Origin: Clostridia bacterium
Lineage (GTDB): Bacteria > Bacillota > Clostridia > Christensenellales > UBA1242
Assembly (NCBI GenBank): GCA_900767835.1
Contig: CAAGAO010000030.1
Coordinates: 42,912 to 106,911, forward strand
Direction of reading: 5' to 3'
DNA: 64,000 bases
Positions within the stretch are counted from its first letter, which is position 1; the number at the start of each line of letters is the position of its first letter. The notes under the pieces are model-generated. The model saw nothing but the letters and a program-made list of their open reading frames with translations, did no database searches and was not told where the DNA came from. The position numbers and the translations under genes were made by a program. This document shows, one piece after another, positions 56,301 to 63,346 of this stretch.

Positions 56301-58985
56301 GTCTATATATGCTGAATCTGCTTTTGCCCATCCAGAAACGATAAAAGATTTGTGTATGCAATTATTTTCATTGTCCAATAATTCTTCAATTATCGTATCA
56401 GGTATTGTAATCGTTGCTTTTTGAGCATTATTTGCTAGAGAATGGATTTTATCATTGAAAACTTTGAATACATAAGGAATAGTAGCCTTATCACTTACAC
56501 AATTCCCCAGGTGTAGTGCCGAAATTTCATTGACACTAGTTCCTTCAAAATTAACATCCATAAGATAATTTTTTGAATAAGGTAAGGAGGTAATTTTTTG
56601 TGAAACTTTATTGTCATTATAGGATAATTCATTAACTCTTGAAAAACTATAATCATTTTCATCAAAATTATTTTCGTAAGTTGTTTTTATATTACCATAT
56701 CTGTCAAAGATGGAAGTATAACTTTTATTTTTAGTATCTTTAATGGTTGTAGAAGTATAGTTATTATAAATAAACTCAACACCTTTGTCAGCGAGCAAAA
56801 ATGATGAAAAATCATTTAAACTCAAACCAAATCCTTCTTTGTAAGAGATTTTACCATTAATAATTGGTTTAATTCCTGATATCGGTTTAATGGTTTTAAC
56901 TTTTGAGTTCTCGTATGTGATTTGTACTCCGAAACCTGATGTATTGATCAAAGCAGATAAATCATTTCCGATATAGTTATAATATGATGATGTGTTATCA
57001 GTATGAATTATTTGTTTAAGTTTATTATTGTCAAATATTAAAGTTACATTTTTATTTCGAGGACTATTAATTACTAATTTGTCTTTTTCATATGTAAATA
57101 GAATTGAATTATCAGATGAATCAATTATTTTTTCAATTAAATTTGAAGATATAGATTTATATGATATAAAAATTGTATTTTTGTAAGTATCACTAATTAA
57201 AATAAGTCTATAAACATTTGTTTCTTTGTTTTCAGCATCAAGCGTTTTACCAAATCCGTATACAACATTATTGTCATTATATAAGTAATGAACAGGAACT
57301 TGTAACTCATATATCTTTTGTTGATGTTTTAATTTTTTAATATTCGATTGGATTTCTTCTTGTTGTGGTAAATATTGATTTATTGTATTTATAATATTTT
57401 CGATTTGGAGATCCAAAGTGATTATATCTTTTAAGGAGTATGATAGTTTACTTTCTGAGTTTTTTCCTTTGAATTCATTAAAGATTGTTGTAAAGTCTAT
57501 TAAATCTGTGTTTAATGAATTGCCAATATATTCCTTAATAAGACTTTGAAAGTTTTCTTCAGGTATTTCATTAAACATTTCTTCAGATAATGTGTTATTT
57601 AACTCTTGCAATTTACAATTTCCAACAGAAGAATTGTTATAGTTGTAACCGAAAGAATAAATACATGACGACTCTTCCAATAATGCATCAACTACAACAC
57701 CAACATCTAATGAAGTTAGTGGTTCATTTTTGCTGTTGATTATTTGAGTATCACTTTTACAGAATGAAATTAATTGTTGCAATATTTCATCAGAAAATCT
57801 CTTGTCGGATAAGTAATTTTTAGCATATGATTTAACTGCATTTTCATCATCTGGGCATCTAAAGGTTCTATTTTTTCTAGCATATTCTCCACGAATATAT
57901 TCTATCTTTTTCAACAAATCTGAATATTGTTTATTGTGGGGGATAGATTCTTTTTGAGTAGAAACTTGTTTTTTAAGAGCTTCCTTAGACATAATCATAA
58001 GGCACAATTGTTTATAATAAAGCTTCAAAGATTTATTTATATTTTCTTTAGATTTGTTATATTCCTTGAGCTTAGCTTTCACATTCGCTAATTCTTCGGG
58101 TTCATAGTCAACAAGGTTTGAACCCTTAATGTCTGCAATAGTAGAAATTAATTTTAGTCCAGAAGGTGCCTCCAATGATGTCTCTATAGAATGAGTAATA
58201 GTACTATGTTCTGATTTTTGTTCATACATCAAATTACCATCAAGGTCTACACTGAGTTCTTTTCGAGGAATGTAAACTCGTTTTTCATTTTCATCTAAGT
58301 AATAGTATTTTTCTTCTATGATTTGATTTTTCCCATTTTCATCAATATATGAAAATTTGAGGCTACCATCATCAGTATTTTCTTTGATCAAAAATTGATT
58401 TAAGTTCAAACTCCAATTGTTTGGCAATCCTACATCTGGTAGTAATTCATTTTTTACTGAATTGTAATTGGCACAAACTGACACAGGGAGTGCCTTTTTG
58501 TCTGTTGAGAATAGTGGTGTTTGTATGGACATTTTACCAGTTGCAAGGTCAACAGTTGTTGTTCCAGCTTTGCCGACATTAACTGAATGCGTGCTTCCGT
58601 TGCTTTTGTATTCGGACATAGAAATATATTCCAACTCAATAGAGCAGGGACTATCAACAATGGTAATATCCGAAGTATTTAATGTCGGTTCAAAACTTAG
58701 TCTCAAAGAATTTTTCCCACTATCAATTGCGAATTGCAATTCATCACTGATATTAATAGTTGTTTCTTCTCCAGATTTAATAGTTTTGATCAAGTCAATC
58801 AACCAAGGATCGTTTTCATTTCCTTCCACATGATTATAGACTTTTACATCTGAACAATTATCACTTGTTTTTAGTAATAATCTTGCATCAATTATCTTGA
58901 TGTCTTTTAGAGCCTTAAATTCAAAAGTGTAAGTATTTTGTACAGTGTCTTTTGAAACATTGACTTCACATTTAGTGTTTTTCAT
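53328..58985 (-). CDS. RHS/YD-repeat protein (1885 residues) with hydrophobic C-terminal module
   Basis: Behind GGAG. No signal peptide is visible at the N-terminus (MKNTKCEVNVSKDTVQNTYTFEF). A beta domain of about 200 residues and a coiled-coil insert (about 300-550) precede the YD repeats (about 990-1620; YEYTKQGKLLRVTDYND, FDYDQNDNLIETS, YDYDDRGRITKID and others). The RHS core ends at about 1640-1710 with NPFRYRSYYYDYETGLYYLNSRYYDP and DENGYF. The last ~175 residues are variable: a Gly/Ala hydrophobic stretch (LLIAAAIGAAVGAVSYS), a Gly-rich segment and IKHISWKTFGKMFGLAL. Such tails follow RHS cores in Firmicutes toxins or surface proteins. Toxin activity is inferred from architecture only. 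Confidence 0.88.
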   Translation of the reverse strand: MKNTKCEVNVSKDTVQNTYTFEFKALKDIKIIDARLLLKTSDNCSDVKVYNHVEGNENDPWLIDLIKTIKSGEETTINISDELQFAIDSGKNSLRLSFEPTLNTSDITIVDSPCSIELEYISMSEYKSNGSTHSVNVGKAGTTTVDLATGKMSIQTPLFSTDKKALPVSVCANYNSVKNELLPDVGLPNNWSLNLNQFLIKENTDDGSLKFSYIDENGKNQIIEEKYYYLDENEKRVYIPRKELSVDLDGNLMYEQKSEHSTITHSIETSLEAPSGLKLISTIADIKGSNLVDYEPEELANVKAKLKEYNKSKENINKSLKLYYKQLCLMIMSKEALKKQVSTQKESIPHNKQYSDLLKKIEYIRGEYARKNRTFRCPDDENAVKSYAKNYLSDKRFSDEILQQLISFCKSDTQIINSKNEPLTSLDVGVVVDALLEESSCIYSFGYNYNNSSVGNCKLQELNNTLSEEMFNEIPEENFQSLIKEYIGNSLNTDLIDFTTIFNEFKGKNSESKLSYSLKDIITLDLQIENIINTINQYLPQQEEIQSNIKKLKHQQKIYELQVPVHYLYNDNNVVYGFGKTLDAENKETNVYRLILISDTYKNTIFISYKSISSNLIEKIIDSSDNSILFTYEKDKLVINSPRNKNVTLIFDNNKLKQIIHTDNTSSYYNYIGNDLSALINTSGFGVQITYENSKVKTIKPISGIKPIINGKISYKEGFGLSLNDFSSFLLADKGVEFIYNNYTSTTIKDTKNKSYTSIFDRYGNIKTTYENNFDENDYSFSRVNELSYNDNKVSQKITSLPYSKNYLMDVNFEGTSVNEISALHLGNCVSDKATIPYVFKVFNDKIHSLANNAQKATITIPDTIIEELLDNENNCIHKSFIVSGWAKADSAYIDDSTTRKFEIRIEITFSDNTTKSVSKSFDWRNTSWQYCAVPFILDTKKQIKNIVCYFDYTDNVNASDVKFTDFMLKEADWETITYNSSDLPIRKDSAHSKWSTIYEYDKDDRLVKEVVFEKKENETDENVSIANGFTTTYEYTKQGKLLRVTDYNDIVKENIYNKDGIIVKTITYNKYEPSSKFYKEKLVDDKGNETGSLNEFGEKIVNYKNIDGTGIVSAKEDKNGFTTTFDYDQNDNLIETSATADGVSNTNTFGYTLDFMTSLKHNNFETKYDYDDRGRITKIDIANNKYLSKTYGEDEETTILSSNEEFRQTFNNNNDVLETYYKKDKNSEEELILQNVYDTFGNLVFVKDLVSDNVHKLYYDKFGNTYKEENNQHNKQLTVENSYDDSHKNITNTTITVDGNKLSYKYEYNENESKPESKLSKTTLLNQDDSKILNQKVSYDKLGRVSKTSTNNISKEFTYLKVGDHTSTLVSKIQYATNNINKNSLRYLYNEKGNITEVRENNSLIARYKYDGLSRIIREDNKILEKTTTFAYDAGGNITERIEYPFTLVDNLDVLDGIPVTYSYSSTGWRDQLMEFKGEKFEYDAIGNPTLYRNKELVWSHGRQLDKFADIAEYKYNANGIRISKKANDFTTNYFLNGNKIIRQQDASNALTFYYGVDDIIGFHLKNNIVDSDFYYKKNANNDIIGIYSADGSQIAKYEYDAWGVCIAKYLQIDGTYAIINNDYSITDTSIINRFIAAKNPFRYRSYYYDYETGLYYLNSRYYDPQVCRFINADDILTLDITKITINGLNLYAYCLNNPVNQVDENGYFISFLIGLLIAAAIGAAVGAVSYSASVVIKGITTGEWKWSWGDFLGSTIGGFIGGAFSIVPGIGSYLSAFITGLVSTVLSDAFNHTIYGTEFNFMNSIKSGTLNGAISIAFMGIIDTKFAIKGVTFGQGSWSSITDQIYTKFRKDLIKHISWKTFGKMFGLALYESVMDTFKTALT

Positions 58986-59078
58986 AATCTTTCTCCTTTT
59001 TCATTTGATTACACTAAATATTTTAATTCCTACATTTTCTAATGCACTCTAATTTTTGATAATCCTAGATAATTACTA

Positions 59079-59456
59079 CTAATGTTCTTTTGTTTTTTGC
59101 GAAGAAATTACTAATAACTTAGCAAATCCTTCACTATGAAGTTGGTAAACTCTTTTTGTAGAATAACTAATTCGATCAGCAATTTGATCGAAAGTTAAAA
59201 ATGTAATGTAGCGTAAATAAAATATAGTTTTATATGGTTGAGTCAGTTCTTGAATCAAGCCTTCAACATATTTTTTCTTTTCAATTAAAGTATGAGCGAT
59301 AGACTCTTCATAGCCTTTTGAGTCAATAAATAATTCTTGGTTATTGTTTTTATTTATCAAATTTTGAACGGATTGAATTTCTTTAGCCTTTTCTGCTAAA
59401 TATTGTTTGTCATACCAATAAGATTCTAATAATTCTTTAAGAGCTTCTTTAGTCAT
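59079..59456 (-). CDS. Sigma-70-like regulator (phage ArpU/DUF1492 type)
   Basis: 125 residues; start at 59456 with GAGGT upstream, the longer frame lacks a site. The C-terminal 45 residues (YLRYITFLTFDQIADRISYSTKRVYQLHSEGFAKL) are a sigma region-4-like helix-turn-helix; the front is helical. Such proteins act as late regulators in phages and elements. It diverges from the XRE-ImmA pair and lies upstream of the RHS gene on the same strand, which it may control. Confidence 0.78.
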   Translation of the reverse strand: MTKEALKELLESYWYDKQYLAEKAKEIQSVQNLINKNNNQELFIDSKGYEESIAHTLIEKKKYVEGLIQELTQPYKTIFYLRYITFLTFDQIADRISYSTKRVYQLHSEGFAKLLVISSQKTKEH

Positions 59457-59471
59457 AAAAACCTCACTTTT

Positions 59472-59595
59472 ATTTACAATCTGTAAATATATTAACACTG
59501 TGTAAATAAAATTGCAAATGATTTTGACAATTTGTAAATAAATTTAGAATTTTATTGGAAAAAATGTAGATAAACTGCTAAAAATGTAGTATAAT
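59472..59595. promoter_or_regulatory. Divergent control region with palindrome and TGTAAAT repeats
   Basis: ATTTACA-ATC-TGTAAAT (59472-59488) is a perfect 7-3-7 inverted repeat; further TGTAAAT copies occur at about 59500 and 59533. TATAAT at 59590-59595 is the -10 of the XRE gene. Confidence 0.65.
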
Positions 59596-59626
59596 AAAAG
59601 AAATACAATATTGTTGAGGTTTAACT

Positions 59627-59980
59627 ATGATTGGGAATAAGATAAAGTTGTTAAGAAAGCATCTAAATTTAACACAACAAAGTCTAGCAAAGATACTGAA
59701 TGTATCAGCAGGATGTGTTGCTTTATGGGAAAATGATAAAAGAACGCCAGATACAGATGCAATAAAAAAAATATCACAAATTTTCAATGTATCGACGGAT
59801 TGGCTGTTAGAAAACTACGAAGGGGAGAGTTTGGAGATCAAACTTCCAACAAAAGAGAATTCTATAACCATACTTGGTCGAGATGGCACGCTAAAGACTT
59901 ATGTATTAGATGATTCCAAAATCAAAGCAATACGGGTTTTTGCTGAGACTTTGGTAAAAGATGAAGATAACAAAGGATAA
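59627..59980 (+). CDS. XRE-family repressor (ImmR-like)
   Basis: 117 residues behind TTGAGGT. N-terminal helix-turn-helix: KIKLLRKHLNLTQQSLAKILNVSAGCVALWENDKRTPD, then ISQIFNVSTDWLL. The C-terminal 50 residues (SITILGRDGTLKTYVLDD) resemble the regulatory part of element repressors. It overlaps the ImmA-like gene by 20 nt, the pairing known from ICEBs1 and phages, in which ImmA cleaves the repressor to induce the element. Confidence 0.88.
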   Translation: MIGNKIKLLRKHLNLTQQSLAKILNVSAGCVALWENDKRTPDTDAIKKISQIFNVSTDWLLENYEGESLEIKLPTKENSITILGRDGTLKTYVLDDSKIKAIRVFAETLVKDEDNKG

Positions 59981-60602
59981 TGTAAAAATACTTTGTAGAA
60001 CTAGAAAATTTATTGACTCAAATATAAGTGACTTATTTACAAAAGAAAAATATTATAGTTTAAGTAAAGCGGTAAGACAGTTTATTATTCAAAACAAGAT
60101 TAAGTCATTGCCTGTTGATCTTATTAAGATTATACATAAAAACGGATGGAAGTCTGCTAAGTATTCCAAATCAATGGAAATCATTACTTTGATAGATCCA
60201 AACTTGTGTGTTGACAATTGGGGTTTTACAATCGAAATTCAAGGCAAATTTATTATTTTTTATGATGATTTAATCAACAAAGGTTCACAAAATTTTACAT
60301 TGGCGCACGAAATAGGACATATAGTTTTGAAACATTACCTACAAGAAATGCCTGCAACAATGGAAAAAGAAGCTAATATGTTCGCTGCTAGATTACTGAT
60401 GCCTATGTGTGTTTTATATGAATGTATAGTGGAAACGCCAGAAGATATACAAAATATGTGTTCTGTTAGTAATACAGCGGCAAGATATCGTTTTGAAAGG
60501 TTGCAAATTGTCAAGCAAAGAAATAAATTTTATATGGATAGAACTGAATTAAAAGTTAAGGAACAGTTTGATAAATTTATTAAAAATAATAACAAAATTT
60601 AG
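59961..60602 (+). CDS. immA: ImmA/IrrE-family metallopeptidase
   Basis: 213 residues. The zinc-protease motif FTLAHEIGHIVLKH (H-E-x-x-H) and the following EKEANMFAARLLMP (third ligand E) are intact. The N-terminal ~60 residues are helical. ImmA cleaves a cognate XRE repressor after an induction signal. It overlaps that repressor gene and is probably translationally coupled. The presence of a complete pair implies regulated gene expression in this island. Confidence 0.9.
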   Translation: MKITKDNVKILCRTRKFIDSNISDLFTKEKYYSLSKAVRQFIIQNKIKSLPVDLIKIIHKNGWKSAKYSKSMEIITLIDPNLCVDNWGFTIEIQGKFIIFYDDLINKGSQNFTLAHEIGHIVLKHYLQEMPATMEKEANMFAARLLMPMCVLYECIVETPEDIQNMCSVSNTAARYRFERLQIVKQRNKFYMDRTELKVKEQFDKFIKNNNKI

Positions 60603-60668
60603 TTTATTTTGATCTCATAATTAAGCAACAATATAGCAGAAAAAGTTCACTTTTTTCACTGGACTTGA

Positions 60669-61903
60669 AGTCTGATAACTTTTCAGACGGAAAGTTCGGC
60701 TAAAACACTCAACTTATAGTCGTTTTCGACTTGGTTGGGTGTTTTATTTTTTAGACTGGAATGTGGTCTGTAATCATTGTAATAGTTCATGTATTCCTTA
60801 ACAGATTCTTGCAATTCTTCAAAATACTCGTAACTATGATGATTTATTTCTTCTCTCTTAAAATTTGAAAAGAATGATTCTACTACGGCATTGTCGTATG
60901 GGTTGGCTTTGCTTGAAAATGATTGTTTTACTTTTAAGGCTTTGAGTAAATCCCTATATTCATGGCTTGTATAATTCGTTCCTTGATCGCTGTGGAAGCA
61001 TAAGTCAGTAGGGCGATTTCTCATTTCGAAAGCATCTTTAAAAGTGTTGATAGATAAATTATTATTGTTTTGACTGGATAATCTATATGCGATAACTTTT
61101 CTTGAAAATAAGTCCAAAATTACGCACAGATAAAATTTATTGTTTTTAATAAAAATTGCAGTAATATCTCCAACCCAAAACTTGTTTGGTGCAGTTTGTT
61201 TAAATTCTCTTTTAAGATAATTTTTACAATAAGGAAGTTTACTTTGACTTTTTTCAAATGTTCGTTTTTGAATTGTTTACTTTTTATGTCCATTTGTTTC
61301 ATTAAATTTGAAACTTTACTCTTTGTGGTTTTTATTCCTAATGTTGATAGTTTTGCAGTTATTTTTGGAGCACCAAACCTTTGATCTGATTCATTAAAAA
61401 TTTTAAGAATTTCACCTTTTAGATATTCATCTCGAATTTGATTTTGTGTGATCTTAACTCTACGAAGATGATAGTTGTAAAATGTGCCAGTGGGCAAATT
61501 CAAAACTCTACACATTTCTTTTACTGGGAATTTATCTATTAGTTTTTCAATTGCTTCTTCTTTTTGTTTTCTTGGAGAGTCGACAAAACAATGAGATAGT
61601 TTTATGATTTCAAGTTCTCTAGATACTTTTTCAAACTTTTTCTGCAAATCATCATATTGTTTGAATGTAAAAACCTTTTCGTTTTTGTGAACTCTTATGG
61701 AATATAACTTCAACCAATCATAAAGACAAGTTTTTGGTACATTATACTTTTCCTTAATTTCCTTGTAACTTGTCCCATTTTTATATTCTTTTATAATTTT
61801 TTCTTTGAATTCTTTTGTAAATTTTCTCATTAACTTGTTCTGCTTGGCTAATTATATTATAATATTGTTGAAAAAATAGTTGTAATAAATAATGTATCAG
61901 ACT
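60669..61903 (-). mobile_element. IS3-family insertion sequence
   Basis: Ends proposed from the inverted 9-mers AGTCTGATA (60669-60677) and TATCAGACT (61895-61903); no clear target duplication. It carries one transposase coding region in two frames. It lies between immA and the HEPN-like gene. The exact ends are tentative. Confidence 0.65.
60683..61830 (-). CDS. IS3-family transposase, read in two frames
   Basis: The 61120-61830 frame (minus strand) holds an orfA-like helix-turn-helix (MRKFTKEFKEKIIKEYKNG..., KYNVPKTCLYDWLK), a coiled coil and the HTH_21 region, ending out of frame after SKQFKNEHLKK. The catalytic part is in the -1 frame: WVGDITAIFI (D), LCFHSDQGTNYTS (D) and NAVVESFFSNFKREE (E), finishing at 60683. 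The shift occurs at a run of six A near 61240 (TTGAAAAAAGTC). It may be a programmed -1 frameshift or a 1-nt deletion. All DDE residues are intact, so either is possible. Confidence 0.85.
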
Positions 61904-61934
61904 AATTTACGAGAATATAAATAGGAGATAAAGA

Positions 61935-62729
61935 ATGAAATTAAAAGTATTTTGTGATGAATGTTCATGTCCTATGGGGAGTGTAGATCCATCAAAATTA
62001 ACGGTAGTTGTCCCTAAAGGAAAACAGTATTTGATTGAAATAACAGAGAAGTGTTTATATGAATTTACTTGTGAACATGGGCATTTAAATAGATTTTTTG
62101 TAACGAATCCAAAATATGAATTATTGTTTGAAATGGGATTGTGTGCTTATTATAAAGGATTTTATAGAGAGGCTGTATTAGATTTTGCTGCAAGCCTTGA
62201 AAGGTTTTATGAAAATTGCATAAATATATTTATTATAAAACAATTTCCAGATATAAAAACACATGATGAAATTTTGCTTAAATTATGGAAACCTATCAGT
62301 AAACAATCCGAAAGACAGTATGGAGCATTCATTGCAGTATTCTTGTTGAATTTAGGATATATGCCACCACTATTCCAAGAAAACCAAGTAGCATTTAGAA
62401 ATAAAGTTACACATCAAGGATATTTCCCAACTAAAGAAGAAGCATTAAAATATGCGAATGCAGTTGCTAAGTATATAATAGAAATTTATTCTACATTAAC
62501 AAATGATTTTCAAATTGATTCCTTAAATAAAATAAGATGTTTAGAGTCTCTTCAGGTAACTAATCAATTAAACAAAGAATTAAAAGAAAAAGGTATAGAA
62601 AAAGAAAAAATTCATGGATTTCCAATCTTTTGCTTTTTTAGAAATCATTATTCACTTGCTAATAAAGACTGGTTTGATTTGATGTTGAAAGACTTTGAAA
62701 AAGATTGTCTGCCACACTATGATATTTAA
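61935..62729 (+). CDS. HEPN-like protein with N-terminal Cys motifs
   Basis: 264 residues behind AGGAG. The N-terminus has Cys/His pairs (CDECSCPMG, CEHGH) that might bind metal. The middle is helical (GFYREAVLDFAASLERFYENCI) and carries AFRNKVTHQGYFP: R-x4-H, the HEPN ribonuclease motif, followed by the usual A-x-x-Y-A helix. HEPN proteins are common in abortive-infection and toxin-antitoxin systems, where they cleave RNA. No antitoxin partner is next to it; the IS may have separated it. Assignment is by motif and helix pattern. Confidence 0.65.
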   Translation: MKLKVFCDECSCPMGSVDPSKLTVVVPKGKQYLIEITEKCLYEFTCEHGHLNRFFVTNPKYELLFEMGLCAYYKGFYREAVLDFAASLERFYENCINIFIIKQFPDIKTHDEILLKLWKPISKQSERQYGAFIAVFLLNLGYMPPLFQENQVAFRNKVTHQGYFPTKEEALKYANAVAKYIIEIYSTLTNDFQIDSLNKIRCLESLQVTNQLNKELKEKGIEKEKIHGFPIFCFFRNHYSLANKDWFDLMLKDFEKDCLPHYDI

Positions 62730-63045
62730 AGAGATTTGTTTTAAAGTAAATAAGTTTTATATTCGCAAAATCAAACAGCAGGAAATCAAAATAAATCAAA
62801 AAGTGTGAAATAATCAAAATCAGTCGCAAAATCAAAAGTTAATAATCAAAAAAAGACTTTTGGTTGGACACACACAAGTGTGATGGTCTATAAGTCTTTT
62901 CTTGTAGACCATTATTTTTTGTAACATAAAACCACCTGATAGTCCGGTGGTTCATTTTAGGTTTACCGATGAGTAGGGTTAATTTTCTCCTTTGTGATAT
63001 ACTTTGTTTAAGCCTAACAAAAATATATATAAAGGAGAAAATCAA
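62730..63045. other. Gap with element end sequences
   Basis: Holds the second AGTCGCAAAATCAAAA copy (62822-62837), a minus-strand terminator hairpin (AAAGACTT/AAGTCTTT, about 62850-62900), a TGGTCTA/TAGACCA stem and the IS200-type end hairpin at 62930-62952. No gene. Confidence 0.6.
62930..62952. repeat. IS200/IS605-type left-end hairpin
   Basis: AACCACC pairs with GGTGGTT around TGATAGTCC. Such sub-terminal hairpins are recognised by TnpA, whose remnant begins 94 nt later. Confidence 0.7.
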
Positions 63046-63210
63046 ATGAAAAAACAGGTAAACAACTTTAGTTTAGTACATACGATGTGGAATTTTAAAT
63101 ACCACATTGTATTTGCACAAAAATATAGGAGAAAAGTATTTTTTAATCAAAAACGATTAGACATAGGGGCAATTCTACGTTCGTTGTGCGAGTGGAAAGA
63201 ACATAGATAA
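63046..63210 (+). pseudogene. tnpA: Truncated IS200/IS605 TnpA transposase
   Basis: 54 residues behind AAAGGAGAAAA. The start MKKQVNNFSLVHTMWNFKYHIVFAQKYRRKVF and IGAILRSLCEWK match the N-terminus of Y1 HuH transposases (about 130-155 residues). The HuH pair and catalytic Tyr are lost through the premature stop after WKEHR, so it is inactive. Confidence 0.85.
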
Positions 63211-63346
63211 TTAGTAAGGTGTACACTTTAAAAGCATTGTTTTCTAAAATTTTACTTTTATAAACCTTATTAGGTTGGCAGTTAACACATATTTTGTTTC
63301 ACTCATATTATGATTTGAAAAACAATATAAAAAGGAGGGGCGAATA

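Larger units (their letters stand above)
46004..62837. mobile_element. Candidate accessory island next to tRNA-Arg
   Basis: The stretch between two copies of AGTCGCAAAATCAAAA (46004-46019 and 62822-62837, each in an AATCAAA-rich context) holds phage-like, RHS, HEPN, SLOG, XRE/ImmA and IS genes, none of them housekeeping. No integrase is present. The boundaries are a suggestion, not proven attachment sites. Confidence 0.4.
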
